From Deinococcus sp. (GTDB lineage: Bacteria > Deinococcota > Deinococci > Deinococcales > Deinococcaceae): 21,636 nt of DNA. The position numbers and the translations under genes were made by a program. Where the stretch lies: contig JAGLBF010000030.1 in the NCBI GenBank assembly GCA_018260375.1, positions 1-21,636 on the forward strand. The letters are read 5' to 3'. Below the pieces are notes generated by a model that was not told where the DNA came from, did no database searches, and saw only the letters and a program-made list of their open reading frames with translations. Positions 1 through 5,820 of the stretch are shown piece after piece. How positions within the stretch are numbered: the stretch's first letter is position 1; each line of letters begins with the position of its first letter.

Positions 1-4
1 AAAG

Positions 5-19
5 CACGTCTCAGACGTG
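5..19. terminator. Short hairpin, possible terminator
   Basis: CACGTC and GACGTG form a 6-bp stem around a TCA loop, preceded by AAAG and followed by TTTATTA. It could end a transcript arriving from the left edge on the plus strand, or the ispE transcript on the minus strand (tail CTTT). The stem is short, so this is weak. Confidence 0.25.
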
Positions 20-56
20 TTTATTAGGACTATTCACCCAATGCAACTCATGAGTC

Positions 57-139
57 ATACGGATTTCTGCTTCATTCCAGCACAATCAGGAGCACAGCTA
101 GGAAAGCACAGGCGGCACTTGATACCGCGAAACCCGTAT
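57..139. repeat. Diverged module A of the ATACGG repeat family
   Basis: An 83-bp element starts ATACGG and ends CCGTAT. The left part carries CATTCCAGCACAATC, matching the ATTCCACCACAGTC segment of the conserved copies, and the right part carries GATACCGCGAAACCCGTAT, matching the CCATACCGC end. It lies just past the ispE stop, so it may serve as the 3' end of the ubiX-ispD-ispE transcript. Confidence 0.65.
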
Positions 140-151
140 CAGATTGCTCTG

Positions 152-1003
152 CTACCCCGCAGTCTGTGCGGCCTGTACCCAGCACTCAGGCCACTGCTTT
201 TGCAGGAGCTGGGCGGCGGCTTGTGCCTGAGCTTGATCGCGGGCTAACCCAAAGCAGGTTGAACCTGAGCCGCTTATCATCACCGAGTGCAAACCGGCGT
301 CCCCCAGTGCGCCGAGCACGGCATGGAGTTCGGGGTGGCGGGCCAGCACACCCGGTTGCAGCGAGTTAAAATAAGGCACTTCCAGGCCCTTATCCAGCGC
401 CAGGCGCAGCGCGTCTAGTCTGAGTGGAGGACCAAACTCGCCCGATTCGTCGAGCCAGTGGTACGCATCGGCGGCACTCACTGCCACACCAGGATTGAGC
501 AAGACCAGATGCACGGGGGGCAAGGCGAGCGGGGTCAACCGCTCACCCACACCTTCTACCAGCGCCGCGCCGCCCAGCAAAAAGAACGGCACATCTGCAC
601 CAAGTTGCAGCGCCAGAGCAGGTAAATCTGCGTCTGATGGGTACAGTTTCGCCAGTGCCAGCAGGGTGGTCGCTGCGTCGCTGCTGCCCCCGCCGAGGCC
701 AGAAGCCAGCGGTAGGCGCTTATAGAGGGTGATGCTTGCGCCCCTACTCACGCCTGCTGCGTCTAGGTAGGCGCGGGCCGCGCGGTAGACCAGGTTGCGC
801 GAGTCAGTCGGCAGGTCTGCGCCCCTTACTCCGAGTGTCAGCGTGTCGGCGGGCAAAATCTCTAGCGTGTCGCCCACGTTCAGCGGGACAAATAGGCTGT
901 GCAGGTCGTGGTAGCCGTCAGGCCGGAGGCCCAGCACCGACAGGCCGAGGTTGATTTTGGCGGGGGCAAAGTAGGTCAGGGGCTGTAGTGGCAGACGGGT
1001 CAC
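152..1003 (-). CDS. ispE: 4-diphosphocytidyl-2-C-methyl-D-erythritol kinase IspE
   Basis: GHMP-family kinase that phosphorylates the 2-hydroxyl of CDP-methylerythritol with ATP in the cytosolic MEP isoprenoid pathway, just after IspD and before IspF. Visible motifs, in residues counted from this start: the substrate-binding N-terminus APAKINLGL (about 13-21), the ATP-binding glycine-rich loop PLASGLGGGSSDAA (about 98-111), GADVPFF carrying the catalytic Asp (about 135-141), and the C-terminal GHMP motif SGSGSTCFG (about 244-252). The 283-residue length is normal. The frame is open up to a GTG at 1057, but I chose the GTG at 1003: it overlaps the stop of the upstream small ORF as GTGA, and it removes a Gly/Ser-rich stretch unlike the family N-terminus. 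It is the last gene of the ubiX-ispD-ORF-ispE operon. Confidence 0.95.
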   Translation of the reverse strand: MTRLPLQPLTYFAPAKINLGLSVLGLRPDGYHDLHSLFVPLNVGDTLEILPADTLTLGVRGADLPTDSRNLVYRAARAYLDAAGVSRGASITLYKRLPLASGLGGGSSDAATTLLALAKLYPSDADLPALALQLGADVPFFLLGGAALVEGVGERLTPLALPPVHLVLLNPGVAVSAADAYHWLDESGEFGPPLRLDALRLALDKGLEVPYFNSLQPGVLARHPELHAVLGALGDAGLHSVMISGSGSTCFGLARDQAQAQAAAQLLQKQWPECWVQAAQTAG

Positions 1004-1236
1004 ACAGCTACCACCAGCACTGCCACCAGAACCGCCACAGCCCCAACCAGTCGGCACAAACCTTTGGGCTTGAGGGCGGCGGCGTAGTCGGTTGGGGTAA
1101 GGGTCATTTGGTGTGGGGGATGAGTGGTCAACACTGTATAGAGATAGAGTTCAGCCGCATAAAGTTCAAGCATATAGAGTACACCTGCATAGAGTTTAAT
1201 CAGTGAAGGGGCACTGATGACAAACTCTACTTCCAT
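1000..1236 (-). CDS. Small predicted membrane ORF between ispD and ispE
   Basis: A 78-codon frame whose ATG lies inside the last codons of ispD and whose TGA overlaps the ispE GTG as GTGA. That end-to-end overlap is the best evidence that it is translated. The C-terminus (about residues 62-78) is one hydrophobic run rich in Val, Ala and Leu, suggesting a tail-anchored single-pass protein. Residues 15-34 come from a degenerate 15-bp tandem repeat giving LYxxx units and look less gene-like. An internal ATG at 1107 (MTLTPTDY) would give a 35-residue peptide with GC-rich codons and is an alternative start. I recognise no family, and a non-coding spacer cannot be excluded. Confidence 0.45.
   Translation of the reverse strand: MEVEFVISAPSLIKLYAGVLYMLELYAAELYLYTVLTTHPPHQMTLTPTDYAAALKPKGLCRLVGAVAVLVAVLVVAV
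1135..1194. repeat. Degenerate 15-bp tandem repeat (4 units)
   Basis: On the minus strand four 15-bp units start CTCTAT, CTCTAT, CTTTAT and CTCTAT. They encode LYAGV, LYMLE, LYAAE and LYLYT in the frame of the small ORF between ispD and ispE. Because the period is a multiple of three, it keeps that frame open. Confidence 0.6.
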
Positions 1237-2078
1237 GCCGCCGCAACCATCTGGGCCAAAGCCAAATCACCTGCCCGCGTCACCTTGAACAGGTGAGCGT
1301 CACCCTCTACCAGCGTCACCGCGTGGCCCAATCTGGCGACCAGGCCTGCGTCATCGGTCGCCGCGTAGCCCTCGGCCTGAGCCTGTACATGGGCTTGTAG
1401 CAGCAGCGTGCGCCGAAAGCCCTGCGGGGTTTGCACGGCCCACAGATTCTCGCGTGGCACGGCTTGGGCCCAATGGTCATTGTTGCCGCGCACCAGCGAG
1501 TCGGCCACCGGCAAGGCCACCGTTGCCGCGCCCATTTGCTGCACGGCGGCTTGTATAGCCTGAACCGTCGTGGCGCTCAAAAAGGGACGGGCCGCGTCAT
1601 GAATCAGCACATAGTCTGCGTCTGTGGCTTCTAGCAGCAGGCGCACACTGCCTTGTCGCGTCTGACTGCCTGTGATGGTGCGCACACCTACGGGCAGATC
1701 TGTGCGGACATCGGCGGGAAGGCTGAGGCCAGCGGGGAGAGCCACCACCACCTGCGCCACGTGCGGGGCCAGCGCCTCTACTGCCCACGCCAGCAGTGAC
1801 CGGCCACCCACGGTAACAGCCGCTTTAGGGCCAAGCCCCAAACGAGTGCCTAAGCCAGCAGCGGGGATAAGGGCGGAAAATGCTTGGGGCTCTAGGCTGC
1901 GGATTGCCGGGTGTGCAACAGGGTCAGTAAGGGAAGTCCCGGTTAGGTCAGTGTACTCAGCCTGTTGTGGAGTTAACCCGGCATACTCACGGCGCTGCCA
2001 CTCTGGCTCACGCTGTTTTTCTATGACCCCTTTTTGTATGCCCCCTTCCCTGCTCTCTGTACCCCGTTCTCTTGTCAC
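1227..2078 (-). CDS. ispD: 2-C-methyl-D-erythritol 4-phosphate cytidylyltransferase IspD
   Basis: Transfers CMP from CTP to methylerythritol phosphate in the MEP pathway. The nucleotide-binding signature ALIPAAGLGTRLG, followed by GPKA, lies at about residues 69-86. VLIHDAARPF and the C-terminal region TDDAGLVARLGHAVTLVEGD are also family hallmarks. The GTG at 2078 overlaps the ubiX stop as GTGA and is the only ATG, GTG or TTG before the catalytic core, giving 283 residues. The family is usually about 230, so there is an unexplained N-terminal extension of roughly 65 residues, rich in Glu, Arg and Thr. Either the extension is real, or translation starts at a non-standard codon closer to the core. 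The frame is open to 2384, but that part lies inside ubiX and is its shadow. Confidence 0.9.
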   Translation of the reverse strand: MTRERGTESREGGIQKGVIEKQREPEWQRREYAGLTPQQAEYTDLTGTSLTDPVAHPAIRSLEPQAFSALIPAAGLGTRLGLGPKAAVTVGGRSLLAWAVEALAPHVAQVVVALPAGLSLPADVRTDLPVGVRTITGSQTRQGSVRLLLEATDADYVLIHDAARPFLSATTVQAIQAAVQQMGAATVALPVADSLVRGNNDHWAQAVPRENLWAVQTPQGFRRTLLLQAHVQAQAEGYAATDDAGLVARLGHAVTLVEGDAHLFKVTRAGDLALAQMVAAAWK

Positions 2079-2635
2079 TCTGTCTCCCCCCAGCGTCTCA
2101 TCCCGCCCGCTTCCAGCCCAAACTGATCCAGCACCCGCACCGTTACAAAGTGCAGCAGTTCTTCTACACTGCCCGGTGCATGATAAAAGCCCGGTGAAGC
2201 CGACATCACCGTGGCCCCAGCGTCGTGCACAGCGAGCATATTCACCAGCACCGGCCTTGGAAGCGGGTCTTCGCGCAGCACCAGCACCAGCGGGCGGCGT
2301 TCCTTGAGGGTCACATGAGCGGCGCGGGCCAGCAGATTGTCGGCAAAACCGTGTGCTACCTTTGCTAGAGTGCCCGCGCTGCACGGCACGATCACCATGC
2401 CGTCCGTGCGAAAGCTGCCGCTAGAAATACTGGCGGCGAGGTCACGGTCATCATGAACGTGGGTTGCAGACGCGGTCAACTCTTCTAAGCGTACACCGCC
2501 CTCTGCCCCCATCACCCGCTTGGCTCCGCTGCTGACCACCAGGTGCGTTTCTATATTCAAGTGCTGAAGTGTGCGCAATATACTCAGCGCATAAGGAATG
2601 CCGCTGCCACCAGATACGCCGACCACCAGTTTCAT
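2075..2635 (-). CDS. ubiX: Flavin prenyltransferase UbiX
   Basis: Joins a dimethylallyl group to reduced FMN, making the prenyl-FMN cofactor used by UbiD-type decarboxylases. The 186-residue length is typical. Seen in the protein: the N-terminal flavin-binding loop VGVSGGSGIPYA, SSGSFRTDGMVIVPCSAGTLAKVAHG with the conserved PCSxxTLAKxxxG motif, DNLLARAAHVTLKERRPLV with Arg residues of the phosphate pocket, and LREDPLP. It is the first gene of an operon with ispD (4-base overlap). The pairing fits a shared link to C5 isoprenoid chemistry: UbiX consumes dimethylallyl phosphate or pyrophosphate and the MEP enzymes make the C5 units. The start is an ATG six bases after a TAGCCT -10-like box. Confidence 0.95.
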   Translation of the reverse strand: MKLVVGVSGGSGIPYALSILRTLQHLNIETHLVVSSGAKRVMGAEGGVRLEELTASATHVHDDRDLAASISSGSFRTDGMVIVPCSAGTLAKVAHGFADNLLARAAHVTLKERRPLVLVLREDPLPRPVLVNMLAVHDAGATVMSASPGFYHAPGSVEELLHFVTVRVLDQFGLEAGGMRRWGETE

Positions 2636-2641
2636 GTGCTC

Positions 2642-2647
2642 AGGCTA
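2642..2647 (-). promoter_or_regulatory. Leaderless -10 box of the ubiX operon
   Basis: TAGCCT (TANNNT), then six bases, then the ubiX ATG. The geometry matches that of other genes in the window and implies that the transcript begins at or next to the start codon. Confidence 0.45.
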
Positions 2648-2696
2648 GCAGATCATCACAAGTTCTGCGCTCTTGCTGCGAGCAGGCCCTATAGAC

Positions 2697-2713
2697 CTAT
2701 GTTATGACCATAA
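2697..2713. promoter_or_regulatory. RDRM-like palindrome upstream of ubiX
   Basis: The 17-bp site has half-sites CTATG and CATAA separated by seven bases, the layout of the Deinococcus radiation/desiccation response motif bound by DdrO (half-sites TTATG and CATAA, from memory). Nine of ten half-site bases agree, but the centre does not match well. An overlapping TTATG-AC-CATAA inverted repeat may be a different operator. The distance to the ubiX start is about 62 bases, longer than I would expect for a leaderless target. Confidence 0.25.
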
Positions 2714-2762
2714 TATAAAGAATTTCATATCTTTTGGTTCGCCCTCAGTGACCTAGCTACAA

Positions 2763-2791
2763 TACAAAATCCCCCACCAACCAGGCAGGGG
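2763..2791 (-). terminator. Rho-independent terminator after the 140-residue gene
   Basis: On the minus strand CCCCTGCC pairs with GGTGGGGG (eight pairs, two G-T wobbles) around a TGGTT loop, followed directly by ATTTTGTA. It lies about 30 bases beyond the stop at 2822 and separates that gene from the ubiX promoter region. Confidence 0.65.
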
Positions 2792-2821
2792 AATAAGGGG
2801 TATGCTAAAGAGCTTCAGCGC

Positions 2822-3244
2822 TTACTTACGCGAGCCACGGGCGCGTGATTTGCCCAGTGACTGGCCTTTGTTGTAGCTGGCCTGCATTTTTTGGCGGGTG
2901 GCTTTGGCCAGTTCGCTGAAATCAACCAAACCTGCTTCAATGGTTTCGATGGTAGGCTTAATGCTACCGCCACGGCGTGACGCAGCCAGTTCACGGTTCT
3001 TTTCTTCAAACCAGTTTTCAAAGGCGGGGGTCACTTCAAAAATCATTTCGCGCATGCTACGGTTGTAGGTCGCGTCGCTGCCACGGCGGGTAAAGGCTTT
3101 GGGAAGTTGAAAGCGCTCATTGCTGAGGTAGGCGGCTTCAAATTCGCCTTCACGTACAGCATTTTTGAAATCTTTCACAAAGGTATCGCTACGCTGAGGG
3201 TTAGTGAGAAGTTGTACCTGTTCGCTGAGTTTACGGTATGTCAT
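2822..3244 (-). CDS. Unrecognised basic 140-residue protein
   Basis: I do not recognise a family. The protein has no signal peptide or membrane segment. It starts MTYRKLSEQVQLL, has a mixed-charge middle (EVTPAFENWFEEKNREL) and ends in a strongly basic tail (GKSRARGSRK), which suggests a soluble nucleic-acid or ribosome-associated role, but that is inference from composition only. It is one of the few genes here with classical signals: a perfect TTGACA -35, a CATACT -10, about 65 bases of leader, a GGAGGAG ribosome site and a clear terminator. This single-gene unit is probably well expressed. It is divergent from the binding-protein gene at 3538. Confidence 0.85.
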   Translation of the reverse strand: MTYRKLSEQVQLLTNPQRSDTFVKDFKNAVREGEFEAAYLSNERFQLPKAFTRRGSDATYNRSMREMIFEVTPAFENWFEEKNRELAASRRGGSIKPTIETIEAGLVDFSELAKATRQKMQASYNKGQSLGKSRARGSRK

Positions 3245-3251
3245 AAAAGTT

Positions 3252-3259
3252 GCTCCTCC
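3252..3259 (-). promoter_or_regulatory. Strong Shine-Dalgarno of the 140-residue gene
   Basis: GGAGGAG lies 8-10 bases before the ATG at 3244. It fixes that start and contrasts with the leaderless starts of most neighbours. Confidence 0.75.
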
Positions 3260-3316
3260 ATATTAAATAGCTATAACAAGTGTTCTGGGTCACTTACTAT
3301 ATGTTTAACGTCCTAG

Positions 3317-3346
3317 AGTATGGGGCGTAACTACGTCATTTGTCAA
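3317..3346 (-). promoter_or_regulatory. Promoter of the 140-residue gene
   Basis: Minus-strand TTGACA (3341-3346), an 18-base spacer, then CATACT (3317-3322). Transcription would start near 3310, leaving about 65 bases of leader before the ATG. The short inverted repeat TCAAA-TCT-TTTGA (3343-3355) overlaps the -35 and could be an operator. Confidence 0.5.
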
Positions 3347-3524
3347 ATCTTTTGATAACTCATCTATTCTTCACCTGTACACTTGACTTGTAAGGGCCAT
3401 AACGTTTTAGCCTTGAGCGGGTTGTTATCCATACCGTACAGATGCTCGCGGCGTTTGAGCCAATATCAACAATTACGGGCCATAGCCCTCATGCGACACA
3501 GGACAAACAGGCGCAGGGGCCTTA

Positions 3525-3530
3525 TACACT
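3525..3530 (+). promoter_or_regulatory. Leaderless -10 box of the binding-protein gene
   Basis: TACACT, seven bases, then ATG at 3538. This selects the downstream ATG over the ATG at 3442, which would put 32 unlikely residues before the signal peptide. Confidence 0.6.
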
Positions 3531-3537
3531 ACGGGCT

Positions 3538-4509
3538 ATGAACCATTTCCGTTATGGCCTACTTGGTGTAGGACTTCTGAGCTTATTGTTGGCGGGGCAG
3601 GTGCAAGCCGCGCCCCAGACTGTACGCATTGGCCTAGGCTACGTGCCGAATGTACAATTTACGCCCTTTTATGTGGCAAATAAACTGGGTTATTTTAAAG
3701 CTGAAGGCCTCAATGTAACGTATCAGCACGGCTACGTCACCGCACTGATACCGCTACTGCTACAAGGCAAGCTTGACTTTGTGGTGGGTGACCCCGAAGA
3801 TGTCATCTTTGCCCGCGTACAGGGTGCACCCCTAAAATACACGCTGGCCCTGTATCAGCGCTCACCCGTCACAGTATTTAGCCTCAAAAACAAAAATATC
3901 CGTACGGCGAGCGACCTGAGGGGTAAAACGGTAGGCATTCCTGGGCCTTATGGCAGCTCTTACCTGGCTTTGCAAGCCGTACTTGCGAGCGCAAAACTCA
4001 AAGAAAGTGATATTCGGCTGAGCAACATCGGCTTTACCCAGCAACAAGCGGTACGCGGCGGTCAAGTCGACGCGGCAGTCGGCTACCTCAATAACGATGT
4101 GGTGGCGCTGCAAAAGTCGGGTGTGGCGGTCAACATGCTGGATGTCAGCGCGGCCTATCCAGCGGTGGGCGTGGGACTGATCACCACCGACAAAACCCTG
4201 GTTGGCCCTCTGGGACGCGGCACGGCGCGCGCTATTCAGCGTGGGATGCAACTGACCATGCAAGACCCCGCCCGCGCCTACGCATTGGCCCAGCCTGTGT
4301 TCGGGGCGGGCGGCGGCTCTATCAACGTGCTCAGGGCTAGCTTGCCGCTGATGCGCTCTTCGATGACCAACCAGTTTGGGCTGGGCTATAACAACCCGGC
4401 CAACTGGCAAAAAACGGTAAAGTTTTTGCAACAACTGGGCAAAGTAAAGCCTGACGCCAAAGCTACAGATTTTTATAGCAATGTACTGGTGAGTAAGACC
4501 TTGCGCTAA
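3538..4509 (+). CDS. ABC transporter substrate-binding protein, ThiY/NMT1-like
   Basis: Exported solute-binding protein of the NMT1/THI5-like family (323 residues). The N-terminus MNHFRYGLLGVGLLSLLLAG followed by QVQA is a clear signal peptide, with likely cleavage after VQA. The mature start VRIGLGYVPNVQFTPFYVA, then KLGYFKAEGL, DFVVGDPEDVIFAR, LRGKTVGIPGPYGSSY and VDAAVGYLNNDVV, match binding proteins for thiamine-pyrimidine precursors (ThiY) and the related riboflavin-type RibY group. The substrate cannot be decided by reading. No permease or ATPase gene lies beside it, so it is an orphan component in this window. I saw no TPP or FMN riboswitch upstream; the gene appears leaderless, which leaves no room for one. 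The true start is the ATG at 3538, not 3442. Confidence 0.88.
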   Translation: MNHFRYGLLGVGLLSLLLAGQVQAAPQTVRIGLGYVPNVQFTPFYVANKLGYFKAEGLNVTYQHGYVTALIPLLLQGKLDFVVGDPEDVIFARVQGAPLKYTLALYQRSPVTVFSLKNKNIRTASDLRGKTVGIPGPYGSSYLALQAVLASAKLKESDIRLSNIGFTQQQAVRGGQVDAAVGYLNNDVVALQKSGVAVNMLDVSAAYPAVGVGLITTDKTLVGPLGRGTARAIQRGMQLTMQDPARAYALAQPVFGAGGGSINVLRASLPLMRSSMTNQFGLGYNNPANWQKTVKFLQQLGKVKPDAKATDFYSNVLVSKTLR

Positions 4510-4607
4510 AAGATAAATGATAGAGAGATAGAGCAAAGGTGCAATTGAAGCGGGAAGCGAGCAGGCTTATTCGTCAGCACTTTTGCCAGCTGCGCAGTTG
4601 GGTCAGC

Positions 4608-4743
4608 ATACGGACTGCCGCTAAATTCCACCACAGTCGGAAAAGCGCCGCCTGCGGCTCCATACCGCACAGTCCGTATGCTGTTCCCACTCGCATCCGC
4701 CCTGATTGATTCGGAAGTACGCCAAATCAATCGGAATCCGTAT
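4608..4743. repeat. Full two-module repeat, copy 1 (A-B order)
   Basis: Module A (4608-4679) begins ATACGGACTG, ends CAGTCCGTAT, and encloses a GC-rich core (AAAGCGCCGCCTGCGG). Module B (4680-4743) begins GCTGTTCCCACTCGC, holds an 11-bp hairpin with a 7-base loop, and ends GGAATCCGTAT. It is the reverse complement of copy 2 except for a few bases. It lies between the binding-protein gene and ispF. A false ORF start (MLFPLASALIDSEVRQ...) arises in module B and reads into ispF. Confidence 0.92.
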
Positions 4744-4790
4744 CAGTGGCTTTTTGGCTTCACTGCCCCCTACCTATCCCCCTGGCCCGT

Positions 4791-4796
4791 TACACT
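4791..4796 (+). promoter_or_regulatory. Leaderless -10 box of ispF
   Basis: TACACT, seven bases (GGGGCGC), then the ispF ATG at 4804. It lies about 50 bases past the end of repeat copy 1, so the repeat is not part of the transcript's 5' end. Confidence 0.65.
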
Positions 4797-4803
4797 GGGG
4801 CGC

Positions 4804-5304
4804 ATGTCTGATGCTGCATTATCTGAAGTAGTGGCACTCCCCTACCGCGTGGGTTACGGTGAAGACGCGCACCGCCTGGCGGTAGGTCGCCCGCTGATGC
4901 TGGGCGGAGTATTGGTACCTTCTGCGCGTGGAGCGGTGGCCCACAGTGACGGCGACGCAGCACTGCACGCCGTGGCTGACGCGCTGCTGTCGGGTCTTGC
5001 GCTGGGCGATATAGGGCAGTATTTCCCCGACACTGACCCGCAGTGGCGCGGCCTAGACTCGGCTCAGATTGTGCGGCGCTGTCTGCAGCTGGTCGCTCAG
5101 GCGGGCTATACACTCGGCAATGTGGCGCTGGTTATTACCCTTGATACGCCCAAGTTGGGGCCGCTGCGCCGTGACATTTCCAGCAGTATAGCCGCGCTGC
5201 TTGAGTTGCCGCAAAGCCGCGTGGGGGTTAGTTTTAAGACCAGTGAGGGCTTGGCTCCTGACCATGTTCAGACCCGCGTCACCGTACTGCTGGTGCAGCG
5301 ATGA
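4804..5304 (+). CDS. ispF: 2-C-methyl-D-erythritol 2,4-cyclodiphosphate synthase IspF
   Basis: Zinc enzyme that cyclises the IspE product, releasing CMP. At 166 residues the length is typical. Metal ligands by family alignment are Asp21 and His23 (GEDAH) and His55 (ALHAV). HSDGD (47-51), ALGDIGQYFPDTDP and the C-terminal VSFKTSEGL are the other family signatures. The usual GyDvH is GEDAH here, but the D-x-H ligand pair is kept. The frame is open to 4678, but that extension is repeat sequence, and the ATG at 4804 sits correctly behind a leaderless -10. Its TGA overlaps the following methyltransferase ATG as ATGA. It lies 2.2 kb from the ubiX-ispD-ispE operon, on the opposite strand. Confidence 0.96.
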   Translation: MSDAALSEVVALPYRVGYGEDAHRLAVGRPLMLGGVLVPSARGAVAHSDGDAALHAVADALLSGLALGDIGQYFPDTDPQWRGLDSAQIVRRCLQLVAQAGYTLGNVALVITLDTPKLGPLRRDISSSIAALLELPQSRVGVSFKTSEGLAPDHVQTRVTVLLVQR

Positions 5305-5777
5305 GCCAACTGGCGCGCGCTGATGGCCCGCTGTGCCATGTGGTGCTCTACTCGCCCGAAAAGGCGGGCAACGTGGGCAACATTGCCCGCACCTGCGCTG
5401 TGTTGCGGGCCGAGCTGCACCTGATACGGCCCTACGGCTTTCACCTCACAGACCGTGAATATCAGCGGGCGGTGATGGATTACTTTACAGGCGTAACGGT
5501 GCATGAACACACGTCTTGGACGGCCTTTCAGGGCAGTATTGAGGGCGATCCGGCACGGGTGTGGGCCTTTTCCACCCATGCCAGCGAGCTGTACACCAGC
5601 GCCCAGTTTCGGCGCGGCGATTACCTACTGTTTGGCTCAGAGTCGCGCGGCTTACCCACTTGGCTGCGTGACGCGCTGCCCAAGCTGAGGCTACCTCAAC
5701 CAGGCACAGGCCGCAGCCTCAACCTCAGCGTAGCGGTGGGGGTCGCCGCCTTTGAAGTGCAGCGGCAAATAGGATGA
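5301..5777 (+). CDS. trmL: tRNA (cytidine/uridine-34-2'-O)-methyltransferase, TrmL type
   Basis: SPOUT-fold methyltransferase of the SpoU/TrmH superfamily, small TrmL class, which 2'-O-methylates the wobble base of tRNA-Leu in the species studied. The 158-residue length is the TrmL minimum (no extra RNA-binding domain). Motif 1 is GNVGNIARTC (23-32) with its conserved Asn and Arg. Motif 2 is LLFGSESRGLP (109-119). Motif 3 is RSLNLSVAVGVAAFE (138-152), forming the knot that binds SAM. It is coupled to ispF by an ATGA overlap. Assignment to TrmL rather than another small SpoU protein rests on size and the LYSPEKAGNVGN and FGSESRGLP motifs. Confidence 0.9.
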   Translation: MSQLARADGPLCHVVLYSPEKAGNVGNIARTCAVLRAELHLIRPYGFHLTDREYQRAVMDYFTGVTVHEHTSWTAFQGSIEGDPARVWAFSTHASELYTSAQFRRGDYLLFGSESRGLPTWLRDALPKLRLPQPGTGRSLNLSVAVGVAAFEVQRQIG

Positions 5778-5786
5778 TGGGCGGTG

Positions 5787-5820
5787 ATACGGGTGTACTG
5801 GAATGGAGCGGAATCCGTAT
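5787..5820. repeat. Short solo repeat between convergent genes
   Basis: A 34-bp element begins ATACGG and ends GGAATCCGTAT, with core CTGGAATGGAGCG matching one arm of module A. It fills the gap between trmL and the converging DUF4127 gene. Its outermost T at 5820 is the complement of the last base of the DUF4127 stop (TGA). The paired ends could form a bidirectional terminator-like hairpin. Confidence 0.75.

Noticed and set aside
1672..2307. 211-codon plus-strand frame opposite ispD and ubiX
   Set aside because: Antisense shadow of two recognised genes; the translation is rich in Arg, Ser and Pro with no motif.
3332..3350. Second RDRM-like site (TACGTCATT...)
   Set aside because: Only the left half resembles the motif; the right half does not form the inverted partner.
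3442..3537. Upstream ATG extending the binding protein by 32 residues
   Set aside because: Buries the signal peptide and ignores the TACACT-N7-ATG signal at 3538.
3356..3537. TPP or FMN riboswitch before the binding-protein gene
   Set aside because: No CUGAGA-type or other conserved riboswitch core seen, and the promoter appears to start the mRNA at the ATG.
3862..4536. 224-codon minus-strand frame opposite the binding-protein gene
   Set aside because: Shadow of a gene with a clear signal peptide and family motifs on the other strand.
4533..4586. 10-bp inverted repeat GCAAAGGTGC / GCACTTTTGC after the binding-protein gene
   Set aside because: A 34-base spacer and no T-run; too weak to call a terminator or element.
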